A DNA stretch of 64,000 bases from Tetrahymena elliotti 4EA. Taxonomy: Eukaryota > Ciliophora > Oligohymenophorea > Hymenostomatida > Tetrahymenidae. The notes beneath the pieces were generated by a model. That model was given only the letters and a program-made list of their open reading frames with translations. It was not told where the DNA came from and did not search any database. Made by a program: the position numbers and the translations under genes. Shown here piece by piece: positions 12,718 through 25,423 of the stretch. The stretch covers positions 999,703 through 1,063,702 of the forward strand of contig JH720317.1 in NCBI GenBank assembly GCA_000231825.2. Direction: 5' to 3'. Each line of letters begins with the position of its first letter. The stretch's first letter is position 1.

Positions 12718-13693
12718 NNNNNNNNNNNNNNNNNNNNNNNNNNNNNNNNNNNNNNNNNNNNNNNNNNNNNNNNNNNNNNNNNNNNNNNNNNNNNNNNNNN
12801 NNNNNNNNNNNNNNNNNNNNNNNNNNNNNNNNNNNNNNNNNNNNNNNNNNNNNNNNNNNNNNNNNNNNNNNNNNNNNNNNNNNNNNNNNNNNNNNNNNNN
12901 NNNNNNNNNNNNNNNNNNNNNNNNNNNNNNNNNNNNNNNNNNNNNNNNNNNNNNNNNNNNNNNNNNNNNNNNNNNNNNNNNNNNNNNNNNNNNNNNNNNN
13001 NNNNNNNNNNNNNNNNNNNNNNNNNNNNNNNNNNNNNNNNNNNNNNNNNNNNNNNNNNNNNNNNNNNNNNNNNNNNNNNNNNNNNNNNNNNNNNNNNNNN
13101 NNNNNNNNNNNNNNNNNNNNNNNNNNNNNNNNNNNNNNNNNNNNNNNNNNNNNNNNNNNNNNNNNNNNNNNNNNNNNNNNNNNNNNNNNNNNNNNNNNNN
13201 NNNNNNNNNNNNNNNNNNNNNNNNNNNNNNNNNNNNNNNNNNNNNNNNNNNNNNNNNNNNNNNNNNNNNNNNNNNNNNNNNNNNNNNNNNNNNNNNNNNN
13301 NNNNNNNNNNNNNNNNNNNNNNNNNNNNNNNNNNNNNNNNNNNNNNNNNNNNNNNNNNNNNNNNNNNNNNNNNNNNNNNNNNNNNNNNNNNNNNNNNNNN
13401 NNNNNNNNNNNNNNNNNNNNNNNNNNNNNNNNNNNNNNNNNNNNNNNNNNNNNNNNNNNNNNNNNNNNNNNNNNNNNNNNNNNNNNNNNNNNNNNNNNNN
13501 NNNNNNNNNNNNNNNNNNNNNNNNNNNNNNNNNNNNNNNNNNNNNNNNNNNNNNNNNNNNNNNNNNNNNNNNNNNNNNNNNNNNNNNNNNNNNNNNNNNN
13601 NNNNNNNNNNNNNNNNNNNNNNNNNNNNNNNNNNNNNNNNNNNNNNNNNNNNNNNNNNNNNNNNNNNNNNNNNNNNNNNNNNNNNNNNNNNNN
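12718..13693. other. assembly gap (976 N)
   Basis: A run of unknown bases. The 85 nt before the gap (12633-12717) and the 85 nt after it (13694-13778) are identical and contain the same tRNA-Leu gene, so the gap sits on a repeat. Confidence 0.99.
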
Positions 13694-13697
13694 ATCT

Positions 13698-13776
13698 GAT
13701 GAAGGCGAGATTCGAACTCGCGCCCTTTCGGAATAGAGCCTTAATCTACCGCCTTAGACCGCTCGGCCACTTCATC
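13698..13776 (-). tRNA. tRNA-Leu (anticodon AAG), copy 2
   Basis: Identical over all 79 nt to the copy at 12637-12715, with the same arms and anticodon. It starts four bases after the gap. Because the right contig begins at the repeat, this may be the same physical gene as copy 1 or a second tandem gene. Any T-run terminator would lie in the gap. Confidence 0.9.
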
Positions 13777-14246
13777 TTAATTGAAATACTTGCTTGCACG
13801 TGACTTGAATGTGTAAAAAAATTTGAAAGATCTCATTTAAAGAATTAAAACATTTTAACATATTTTGATAATAAAACTAATTTGATATTTACTTAACTCT
13901 TATGAGAATAAATTAATTTATCATATTTTTAAAATGAAACCTGATTAATTTTAAATTTAGAGGATTTATTTAACTATTTTTTTATGATACTAAAATTTAT
14001 TTGAAAATAAAATAAATAGATTAAAGTTATTAGAGGATATTTATTTATCTATTTTTTATTATTGCAATAATTAAAACTAATTTTATTACTAGATATATTT
14101 TTTATATAAAATGTATTTAATTTGTAACCAGACAGGTGTGTTTTTTATTTTTAGTTAGATATTTCTAAACCCTTTCCTACCACCATTTAGTCACTATCTC
14201 AACACAACTAACAAATAAAAACATTTATTTATGGTGCTTAATTACT

Positions 14247-14307
14247 AGGGGTGTCCTGTCTATACAAGGAAATTGTTCAGTCAGATGGTTTTTAGACAAA
14301 CTCCCCT
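14247..14307. ncRNA. candidate structured RNA, hairpin island 1
   Basis: A GC-richer patch in AT-rich DNA with nested pairing: AGGGG (14247-14251) can pair with CCCCT (14303-14307), and inside it GTCTA (14258-14262) with TAGAC (14293-14297). A second inverted pair, AGACAGG near 14130 and CCTGTCT near 14256, competes with or extends it. Strand is undecided. I do not recognise a known snRNA or snoRNA. It may be a relic rather than a gene. Confidence 0.25.
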
Positions 14308-14360
14308 ATATCAATACATAATTTTTGTTTTTTTTCAAGCCTACTTATTTTTATAATAAT

Positions 14361-14437
14361 TAGCAAGATTGGGATTGGATCTTATAGCTTTTGGCTTTAT
14401 TATGTATTGACTAGACATCAAGGCCGCTGACCACTTT
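14361..14437 (-). pseudogene. tRNA-like relic
   Basis: On the minus strand, GTGGTCAGCGGCC resembles the A box and D arm of the nearby tRNA-Leu, one base short. AAGAT-CCAATCCCA-ATCTT forms a T-arm-like 5-bp hairpin whose sequence AGATCCAATCC resembles a B box. No convincing acceptor stem or anticodon arm forms. It is best read as a decayed tRNA gene or tRNA-derived element. Confidence 0.3.
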
Positions 14438-14689
14438 GTTTCCACTTTATATTTTTTTAAATATTTTGCTGAAATATAATCTGAATAATATGGCTTTTAA
14501 ATGAAAGGATATAAATTAAATGCTAGAAAGTTTAATTTTACAAAACTTTTAAGAATTATTTTATCTAATCATTAAATTTATTTCAAATTAAGAGATTGAA
14601 TTTTTAATAAAATGAGAAATTAATTATGAAAGAGAATAAACAACTGTAGAGATAATCACTCATAAAAACAATAACAATTCAAATCAACC

Positions 14690-14785
14690 CTAAGCTGGAG
14701 AAAGAGACATAGGTAAGTCTTCTTTCCCTTCTCGGTGGAGGAAATCCAGGAGCATAAAGTGGATCAATCTCTGATTTTATGACCT
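14690..14785. ncRNA. candidate structured RNA, hairpin island 2
   Basis: The most GC-rich patch of this region. GAAAGAGAC (14700-14708) pairs with GTCTTCTTTC (14717-14726) around an 8-nt loop, with one bulge. GCTGG (14694-14698) can pair with CCAG at 14746-14749 to enclose it. On the minus strand a T5 run lies downstream near 14665. It matches no RNA I can name. The conserved-looking GGAGGAAATCCAGG segment recalls, but does not match, RNase P helix P4. Confidence 0.28.
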
Positions 14786-17700
14786 TATTATAAAAAATAG
14801 AACAAAACATAAAAACATTAAAAAATAAATAAATAAATAATAATATATTTTATCTGTACACTTTCAATAAAATTAAATACATTATTTCTTTGTAAAATTC
14901 TCTAATTTCTAATTTTACTTCAAAATATCCAATCGATATCTGCGATAAAATTATTTAAATATAAATGTCTACCACATCACCTCGTTTATGTTATCTGTCA
15001 TTTTTAACTAAATGAAAAATTCTCAAATAATTTTTATTCATAATTAATACTATAGATATTCTCCTATAAAAAATTAATGACTAAGATAAGATATACATAC
15101 CATTTTAATTATTTAATTTTTCAGAATTCGTAAGATATGATGTATTTCATATTTCAATAAAAAAATTGATATTTCATAGTTTGATTTTTATTTTTTGCTG
15201 GAAAATATGAAAATTTTATGCAAATTTTCATTTTGAACAAATAAAACAAATTAGAAATTAAAAGCTAATTTTTCATAAAATGTAAGAGTGAAGCATAAAA
15301 AGTTCTTATTTTAGAATACACAAGAAATTTATTAGAATAGAACTTCCTTAAGAATGCAGTATTTAAAAAATTCTATTAAATTCTGAAATTTCTTTGATCA
15401 AAATTAAAATTGCATTTAAAAACAAATAAATTTGATTTGCATTTATTTTAATACATAGAATAGGAATAGCTATATTTTTGTTAGAAATAAAAAAAATTAG
15501 GACAAAAAATTGAACTTATTATCTTAATTATTAAAAAAAGATAAATTATTTTATCTTGCTCAAAAGAGATCAAGAATAATTATATTTTTAACTACCAAAA
15601 AAAATCAATTATATAATTAAAGAAGAGCTTTTTATTTTTGTAAAAAAGGTAGTTTTTATATTTAGAGCCTGTAAGTAAATGTTTAATTTAGTGGTGGAAA
15701 AATTATGAAAAAAGATAAAGTCAAAGACCTTTCAAAAATCTTGTGATTCTCAATTATTATTCCAATAAAAATCCAAATTAAAATTTAATTTTGAACTAAT
15801 AATAAAACACCAAATCTAATCTGAAAATTCAAGATAAATAAATTGGGATTAAAATATTCACTTAATTTTGTATTAGATATCTGTTTTTCTAATTTACAAA
15901 ATACAATCAATAAATGTGATTATATAAACTATAATAGATAATACAGATGTTTTAAATACATATTTATCTTTTTTTTAACATATTCGATAATATATGATTT
16001 ATTGAAATTGATTAAATTTAGACAAAAACTGATAAACAAAATAGTAAAAGTATTTTATTTCCTCATCAATAAATTACAAATATAAAAAAATTTTTTTATC
16101 AAAAATTTGAAAGTCTTTTAATATTAATAAAGTTACTATTTTATCTTGTTTGTTTGGCAAAAATAAACAAAAAAAAGTAAGATCATTTCATTTATACAAA
16201 ATATCTATTATTTTGCAGGAACAATTCATTCATTATTCATAAATAGTTTAAAGCAAAGTTTAATCATAAAAAGGAAATTGTAGATTTATTCCTCATTTTT
16301 AATCAGATTTAAATGTTGCAGAATTTAACTTTTCAAAGCTTGTAAATCTTAAAATAGCAAAATTTTAATTATACATTTAATACCTGAATATATATTTGAT
16401 ATTATAAAATGATAAAATCTTTTACGATTAATAAAGTAAATTGATAATTATTTGGTAGATTCTTTTAACAGATAAATATTTTAGTTTTTTAAGTCAAAAG
16501 TAAATGTTGAAAAATAATCTATCTATCTATTGATTTATTAAGTAAATATTAAACTTTAGTTCTTTATCTTGCAAGTTACTATTTAAACTATAATAATCGG
16601 TTAAATTGTCAATAATTAATTACTCATAATTTAGTCATCACACAATATTAGAAAGTAATATTGATGGTAAGTCAAATTTAAATTATTTTTTAGATAAAAG
16701 ACAGAATCAATATGATTTATTTTAAGATGCAATTTTACTGAATTATTTACAAATTGCATAAAATGAATTAAAAAAATATTGATAATTAAATTTAAACAAA
16801 TAAAAGGTTGTTTTGCTTAAAAAAATATGAAAAAATATTAGAATAGAATCAATGTATTGATAAATTTATTAAAATTAATTTATCAGTGATTAAATATTTA
16901 TAATGAAAATCAGAGGCATAAATACTAATATATTTTTTAAATGAATCAAAGAATATTAAATAGGGCATACTTTTAAGAAACAATTAAATTTTTTAATTTT
17001 TTTAAACTGTAGAAATTTAAAAAAGTTTTTTAGTGATTTCAATTTGAATAAAGAGCTTTGTTATATAAAGAGTGGTAATAAATATTTAAATTAATCTACT
17101 TATGTTCTTTGAATAATTTTAAGAAAAAGAGAGAATAACATTGAAATATTAGATTAATTTAGATAATCAATTAATTATAAGATATTATTACAACAATTTA
17201 AAATTAGTTCAGATAAAACTACCATTTTTCTTTGAATTATTTTTTGAGATAGAGAGAGAAATATGTTTGAAATTATTAAATTAATTTAAAAAAATAGAGA
17301 AAATTATTTATTCATTTCAAATTAGAAAAAATTATTCTCCATTTTTGAGTGTAAAAGTGTTCTAAAGAAATATCGAAATTACATCTATTTCATGTAAATC
17401 TTTATTTTTGTATTAGCAAAGATATGTTAAGTAAATAGATATACGATTACTGAAAATTTTCAATTAGATTTTTTGGTGTATTATTTAGTTGTGGAATCTT
17501 TACTATTAACTTTTTTTTAATTAGTTTTGATCAAATTATTTGAATTTATTGTAATAAGAATAGTTTAGATTTGGTTTTATTTTAGTGTAGAAGCTAATTT
17601 GAATGAAATGAAAAAGTTTATGTTATGTTTGTTAATTTGTTTTTATTTTTATCTTTGTTAAACTTTAATAAGTTAGGAATTATCGAGGATGAGTTTAATG

Positions 17701-18074
17701 GATTTGAATATAATTTGTTTATATTTTAAAGACTATATTTGTAATATTCAGTTGAGTTTTTGATTTTTTGTGCATGAGAACTGAATAGAATTTTTAACCT
17801 CAGTAAAGATTAATTTTAAATTTGAAAGTGATAGATAGATGAAAGAGAGAAAATGAATAGATTAAGTAAAATTAATATTGATAAGAGAATGATGAAAGTA
17901 GAAAAAATAGACAGAGAGACCAAAAAAACATGCATTTTAATAAATATTTAATTTTTAAGATAAAATCTTCTTTCTATTTAATAAAGACGAAAAAATTAAT
18001 TATTATAATAGTTACTTTTCAAAAATATTATTGAAAGAAAAAAAATAAAATAAATAACACATAGTAATTAATTA

Positions 18075-20010
18075 ATGGAAGAAGAAATTTAAATTACTTC
18101 ATAAGAAGAATTCAATTTATCTCACTAGCTGCTACTTAAAAGCAGGTGGGATTTTGATTCTAAGAAATTAGAATTTGATTAGTTGTAGAATTTCATAACC
18201 ACCAATAATTTTACTTACTTAATTGAGTCATAAAATGAATATCTCAGAAGCTAATTTAAATTTAATGTAATTGATTTTAATATGATAGAAGAATTTATGA
18301 CTGATGAAGATTCGGAGAGTGAGTAGAAACAGCTTGAGAAGCCGCCCTCTGTAACGAAAATTTAAATTAATAATGTTGAAATTGATGTAAACGAATAGAA
18401 TAAAAGTAATGAAAAATAATTGAATTCTACTTATTAAGAGAAACAATAGAATAAAAGCTAATAAATACAATAAGAATAATCATAAACTTAAATAAAACCA
18501 TTCAAACCAAAAAAGTAAATGCTCAGAGAATAAATGAGAGAATACGAAATGCTATAAGATAATACTGGATTAACCTACTATCAAAGGAAAAAGAATTTAA
18601 TTCAAAACATGAAAGAAAAGGATTTGCTTCTAGATTGGGACAGCCTCAAAAAGGATGATTTAATTTATGAATAAAGCTAAATTGGAGCAGCCCGCAGAAA
18701 GAAGAAAAATAAAAAATAAATTGACATTATTGAGCTCCCCCATCCAGAAAAATAGTCTAATCAAAATGATTATTAAAAAGAAGTCAAAAGCTACAGAAAA
18801 ATTCCAAGATCTTAACGCTCAGAATTAAATGGGACAACTAGCAAGGTTAGACAAATGATTTCTAATTAAAAAAGATTTTGATTTCTTAGTTATTTCTGAT
18901 TTATTAAATCTTTTTATCAAAATAATATTGCCTTCCTTCTAACAAGCAAAAAAACAAAACAAACAATTTTATTTCTAAAAAATAAACAAAGAAATAAATA
19001 AAGAAATGCTTCTTCCTTCCTTTCTTTTTACTTAAAAATTAAAAAATTTAAACAAGATTAAAAAAAATATTTCAAAATAAAATTTGTTACTTAATATTTA
19101 TTTAAAAAAAAAGAATGGAAATGCAATCGAAGAGGAAGAGGAAATTAAGAAAAAGTCTAAGAGTTAATCAAGAGAAGCTAATAATAATTAATAAGAATAA
19201 AAGTAAATTCAATACAAGCCATATAAAAGGTAGATTATTTTTATCATTAACTAAACTGTTTATTAACTTTAAGATAGATAAATTAAATAATAACATGTTC
19301 TTATTTATCTATTAAAATTCATATTGCTAACAAACATCTATTTTTTAAAGAGTTACCATGATTGCTGTAGAAAAATAAGAGCTCATCAAAAGAAGAGATA
19401 ATTTCCTCAATTATCAATTTTTAAGTGAAAAGAAAATCAATACTAATAATATTTATATATCCAGTAGAGCACAAGCCTAAATTCCATAAATAAGGCCTGT
19501 AGAGGAAGGTAACATTTTATATAAATTATGTAACCAGTCAAGCTGTATAACTAGTTAACAAATGTTATTTAGATATTTAAGTTATCTTGATTGTAGTTTA
19601 TATTATGATTAATACATGAAACTAAGAAATTATAATATTTTAAATAGTTAGAAATACATGGATTCTTAAAGATCTAGATTCAATTCTTGCTTTTAAAAAC
19701 TCAGATGAATGTAATTAAAACCTTCAAAAAAAATATTTCATTTTCATTATTAATTAGCATTTCATTTTTTGATTAAAATACAGATCAAAAACTAGAAGAG
19801 TATATGAATAAATTTTTTGGCTTAAGAGCTCCTTGGTAGGTTTTTAATATTCTAAAATTAAATAAATACAATTTAAAGAACTCTATTGATTATTGCAATA
19901 TTAATAGTGACTTTTTAAAGGCTTATTATACTTAAAAAGATATTGAAAATAAAAAAAAATAGTAAAAAAGATAATAAAAAAAGAAGTTGGATAAATCAAA
20001 TTATGTTTGA
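18075..20010 (+). CDS. uncharacterised Q/K-rich protein, 444 aa, 5 exons
   Basis: Exons 18075-18845, 19114-19229, 19351-19508, 19648-19710 and 19784-20010 total 1335 nt and keep frame through every GT-AG junction to TGA 20008-20010. The ATG lies in an A-rich context (TTAATGGAAGAAG). The protein is hydrophilic: an acidic start, a glutamine/asparagine-rich stretch (residues ~120-160), a basic patch RRKKKNKK (near residue 218), a short acidic run of five glutamates, and a globular-looking end with WILKDLDSILAF and FFGLRAPWQVFNIL. The very C-terminus is a run of K and Q. No signal peptide or membrane span. The basic patches would suit a nucleic-acid-binding or nuclear protein, but that is only inference. 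I do not recognise a family. Confidence 0.75.
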
Positions 20011-21091
20011 TCTAAATAAAAAAACTAACTAGCTAAGGAAATGAAAAAAATTAACTAATTTTGATTAAGTAATCTGACTTAATAAAAAACACAAAAACTC
20101 TTAATATATATAAATAAATATTTTTATATTTATAATTTATTTTATAATTTTACTTTACTGTATATTTATTAAAACTGTATATTATCATATTTTAAAAATG
20201 TATAACTTAATTTCATTTAGTACTTCAAAAAATAAATGATTAAAATGCAAACAATTTCATTAATTATTAGGTCAAGGGATTTAAATAATTTTAAATAAAA
20301 AACAAGAAAAGAAATTAAAAATTCAATATTTCTATTTTGAAATAATAATAATAATAAAGGTTTTAAGAATAAATATGCAAATGAATAATTAAAAATGCTG
20401 AATACTAAATATTTTATTTAATTAGATAAAATACAACTAAAGTATTCACAATAGTTAAAATTTATTTAATATTATTCTAATGAGGAAAACTTATCTAAAA
20501 ATGACAAAAAATAGGTAATTAGAAGGAGAATTTACATAAATAACTTATTAATAATAAATTTAAAAAATCAAGATCGAATTCAAATAAATATTTTCAGCAA
20601 TTAAAAAAACGAAAAAAAAGAATATCTAACATTTTTTATTTCTTTTTATTAAAATCAAAACAATGTCTTTTTATTAACTTTATACAGCAGTAAAGCAGTA
20701 AGAAGGGGAAAACAAAATACAAATTTAATTACCCTAAATAGAAAATAAAGCTATAAAAACGAATCATAAATTAAAGAAAATCATTTTAATAAAGAGGTAT
20801 TATTTTTGTAAAATTTTGAATAAAATAATTGCGTTTGTATTATTAATTCAAAGTAATATTTTTAATAATTATAATAAAATAAACAATACATTTTTATTTT
20901 TAAATGAATTTTGAAGACAGCTTTTTTGAATGTTGGTAAAAAAATGAAGATTAAATTATGAAACTTGAAAATTAATTGTAGAGATCATAGATTGTAATCA
21001 TAATGAATGATGGATGATAAACAAATTAAAAAGTGATAAATAAAAATAAGCATAAAAGAATAGATGGTTATTTATATAAATAATTATATTT
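20011..21091. other. intergenic between convergent genes
   Basis: The region lies between the 3' ends of two convergent genes. It is AT-rich, with no coding signal, RNA gene or repeat recognised. Confidence 0.5.
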
Positions 21092-24000
21092 TCATGATTT
21101 GACTGTAGTTTTACACTTTGTATAGTGAGTGTAGTTTTAAATTGAAAATTCTTTCAAGGCTATATATTTTTTGATAAAGAATTCTTCAACTATGATTGCA
21201 GCTGAGCAAGCTAAGAGTGTGATTAAAAGTACATACCCCATAAAAGAGTGCTAATTAAATAATTATTCATATATTAAGAAGTCAGGAATTTAATGCTCTG
21301 GTCTGGCTATTACTATGATTCCATAAATAGAATATCCTAAAATAAAGATTGATAGCAAATAGTTATAATAGATTCTCTTTTTAAATGGTTCAGATATAAA
21401 GTAACTAAATCCAGATGACATATAGAAGAGATTAATCATAAGGAATATTATTGAATTGAGTGCACCTTCCTTTCTAAATATAAAAGCACCTTAAAATTCT
21501 TCTAAGGTGTATGTTGGTGTGTGCCAAGACTGAGCCTTTAAAGCTACACAAGCAATTATCAAAGCAACAGTATAAATTAAAATTTGAGAGTAAATTGATA
21601 ATTAATTAGGTAATATAAAACTTGTCATCTGGAATATGAGGGCATAATTTCTTTTTAGGTCCACTAATAGCAAGCAAAGCCATTAATGGCATTCCACAAA
21701 AGAAACTCAAATAAGTAAATTAGAAATCACCAAAATTTTAAGCTTCTTCCATCATAACTACACACCCCATAAACTTAAGAGTATTTTAAAGAATGATTAC
21801 TCTAAAGATTTCTATGTTATTGGTTAAAGTAGCTCTACCATCTAATAAAATTTTTTCAACACATTTAATCGAGTCATCATTAGAGGAAAAAGGAGCTGTT
21901 AAAGCAGCATCTGCAGTGGCAAATGAGATACCAATATCTCCTATTTTTATATAATACCAATTTTTAAAACTAAAATAAATTTTTAAAAATAAATTAGTTT
22001 AATAATTCTTTAGGTTTTTAAATAAATACAAACTTTTGAAATTTTATGTTTAAAATAAAAAACTTTAAATGCCTTTATACTTTGATAATATAATTAATAT
22101 AGGACAGCGATACTCCGCCAAAAAAAATGATGGAGTACCACTCATTGTAACCACTCAACAATTTTTTTAGTTGAGCACAACAATATTTTTAAGATAATTT
22201 TTTTTTTTTTGATGAAATCAAATGTTTTGATTTCCTTTGATTAAATTATATAAAATTACCTTGCTTGATAGCTTCACAATCATTAGCACCATCTCCAATC
22301 ATACCTACTTTGAGATGTTGAGATTACAAGATTTCTATGATTCTTCTTTTCTATTCAGGACGCATTCTAGCAAATATGCTAGTGTTGACTAATAGATTAC
22401 AATAAAGAACCAATTTTTCTTCTAATGTTTTGGTTTAAGATTTCAATGTTTCAGTTTCTTAACCTAACTGGCTATATTTATTTTTGTTAGAGAAAAGATA
22501 CTAGTGATGAACGAGTTCAATTTCAGTTTCGCTTCTAGTTATCATTTAAAATGTATTCTCAAAGTAATCCAAAACTTTACCTGTGATGACAATTTGTTTA
22601 TTGTTAGTAATAAGCTAGTCTATTATTTAAAATGAATTTTCTTATTCTTCTTAATCATAAACTAATTAGATGTGCTCATTTTCTACTTTCTATATAACAA
22701 GCTTATTCTTTAAGGCATTAGAACATGGAACAGCATCAATGAAATAAACTTTACTATTTTCGTCAAGAATATTGCACTCAGTACCAGTTTAGAGTGTAGT
22801 AAGAGGATTATCTCCTGAAATAATTTTACATTCAACACCACCTTCTTTTAATCTCTAAATGCATTCAGCAGTGTCTGGTTTTAATTTATTTTCCAATACT
22901 AAAAATCCTAAGAAGTGTAAGTTTTATTCTAAATCTTAACGCTACATTGTTTTAGCATCTTCAGTCTCACTAAGCTCATTATAACACAAGCCTAAAATAC
23001 GAAAGCCTTTTAATGAGAGAACATTTAATTTTTCTGTAAAATTAGATGGGATTGAAGTTGGAATACATAGTTCTCTAACCCTTTCTGGAGCACCTTTTAG
23101 GAAAGCATATCTTTTACCTTAATCTCTAACAATAGTTGACATGCGCTATAATGAAGAATCAAACTCAAACATCTGTAAAACTTCTAAATGTGTATTTTAA
23201 TATCCTGCTTTGAATTTAATAGAAATATCAGAAGAGTTTTCTAACTTAAACTAAGAATATTTCATCATCTCAATATCAAGCATATCTCCTACTAATTATC
23301 CATTCATCAAGTAAACGCCATGGCATGTTGCAAAAAGTTTAAAATGAATACTACTACCAATTTAATCTGAGAAGTTTTATTTTAATTCCTAAAGAGTAAT
23401 CATCTTACCTAAGTTTCCATCATAGTATCCATTAACTTCTATTCCATTTGTAGTCAAAGTGCCTGTCTATAAAATTAAAATAAATAAGATAAATATAATT
23501 CAAAACAAAATCTTCATAAAAACAAAGCACACTTTAATTTCAATTATTGATGGTATTGCAAATATTAAAATATTTACTTTGTCAAAACACATATGAGTTA
23601 TTTTACCAGCAATCATAGTTTTTTATGGTTCGATACCAAGTATGTTATGAACCCTTAATCTTATTAAGGCAAATGATAAACTCAGTGATTAGAAAATAGG
23701 TAAGAATGGAGGAAGAGTCCATGTGAGAGTGTCAAATAACCTATAGAAATAAGTAATAACAGAAATTTCTATATCAATTATTTTAGGAACTCTAATTAAA
23801 TAGATTGAGAACTATAGAACTGCAAGACCTATGAAAAATATCAAGGAGTTCTTTACGAAATCAAACTCAGTTTGACGAGGGTAGAGGATAGATCGTAAAA
23901 TTTGACCTTTGAATGAAGTGAATTCAACTCTGACTACTTTGGCAAGTATCTTAGCAGACTGTTGAGATTTTGCTTAAAAAATAACTGTCCCATCAAAGAG

Positions 24001-25423
24001 GTAATGTTTCTTTATTTTTAAATAACATAATTTAGTTAAATCATTGCTTTTTAAAGAGATTAAATTTGAAAGTAAGTCCAAATTTAATAATTTATTTATT
24101 AGTTACTTTATGGTCGACAGAGTCATAGTTGAAAGGTTAGTTTTTATTTTTATTAATCGAAACTTTAGGGATAGGAATAGATTCACCTGTCAACGAGACT
24201 TCATTCATGAGTAATTCTCCTTAGATAAGAAGACAATCACAGGGTATAGTCATCTTTTCTTCTAGTTCTATGATGTCTCCTGTTACTAGATATTTGCTAT
24301 CTATTAATTATCCTTGATCTGTACTACCTTTAATTAGTAAATTAACTTTAACTATTGTCAAATTTGTATTAATTCAATGAAAGTAATCTTAAAAGCTCTT
24401 CTTGTTCACTTTATTTTAATTCATTTTTATAAATAGAATTTTGTTTTATGAATGAAAATCAATGTCTTTTTACAATTCAATTGGATGTAAAAAATGAAAA
24501 CATTCAATAAATATTTCATCAAAAATATGATTAAAAAATGGCAAATAAATGAAATATTTTTGTTAAAGATTTTTGAATAAACAATTATTTTTACCTTATC
24601 TAAAAACTTTAATTTAGTGGTCGAGGAGAGCCATTTTTTTGATCTTCAGGAGAGAAATTCGAGTCATGATGTAGTTAAAAATAGTAATCGAGAACTAAAC
24701 TGAGATAATGATAATAGAGAATTGTATGTAATTTTGCATGAACCAGACTACAACACTTGCATATTGAAGAAAGTAGAAAGGGGATGTCATTTCTTAGATT
24801 AAAAACTCAAAGATAGATGGAATTTCTATTTTCTTTTCACATGAACCATACTCTTTTCTTAACTCAGTTACTTAGCTTTCACTCAAATAAGCTTTTTCAC
24901 TCATTTTTGAAAGAGGAATTTCAGAAAGTGGGTACTCAACAGCTTTGAAATAAGGGATTGAATTATTTATTTGATTTTTTTGAATAATGTTTTCTTCATC
25001 CTTTATTTATTTTTCCTTTTATTTATTTTCATTTTAATTGTGAAATATGTAGTCTAATTTACGGCTTTTAAATCCTACTTAAACTTCTACTTAATTATTC
25101 TTCCAATTTCTTGTGTGGAATTCTACCTTATTTTCAATTAGTTCAGTACCATCTTCATTAGAGATTAAGAAATGAGAAGCATCACTTATTTAACTTACTT
25201 TCACATACAAGAAGCTCTTTCTTAACTTGAAAGACCATCTTAGAAAGAGAGCGAAAAGAAAACAAGTTAAAATAGAAAATAAAATAGAAAGAGTGATTCT
25301 AGATGTCTTCATTTAAATTAAATGGACCTCTTTTACATGGCAACCACCTTCAACATTTGAGGCATGCACAATGACTACCTCACTGCTGCCTTATCCTTCT
25401 TTAAATGCATGAGCTTTATTCAT
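21092..25423 (-). CDS. P5B-type (ATP13A-like) P-type ATPase
   Basis: A membrane ATPase of the P5B group; animal ATP13A2/3 members export polyamines from endolysosomes, but the substrate here is inferred only from family. Motifs in order on the minus strand: N-terminal segment IPSIFEFLIQEMTSPFYF (about 24770-24830), actuator TGES (24179-24190), M4 PPFLP (P5B-like rather than the PPELP of P5A), the phosphorylation site CFDK|TGTLT split by an intron (about 23466-23578), KGAPE (near 23090), GDGAND (22279-22296), GISFATADAALTAPFSS, then the C-terminal membrane helices. Start is ATG 25421-25423; stop is TGA at 21092-21094. At least four introns. In the M7 region the reading frame appears to slip by one base near 21614 (see findings), probably a sequence error. 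Confidence 0.85.

Larger units (their letters stand above)
13779..18074. other. 4.3 kb without a protein gene
   Basis: Mostly very AT-rich with no consistent coding signal on either strand. GC-richer islands at about 14130-14440 and 14680-14790 stand out and are listed separately as RNA candidates. From about 14800 to 18070 I see nothing beyond homopolymer tracts. Confidence 0.5.

Noticed and set aside
12638..13699. Long plus-strand frame across the first gap
   Set aside because: Made of N characters and antisense tRNA-Leu sequence; not a gene.
14700..14785. Possible RNase P RNA or U1 snRNA
   Set aside because: GGAGGAAATCCAGG resembles P4 and the minus strand has a CTTACCT string like U1, but no other conserved element of either RNA is present.
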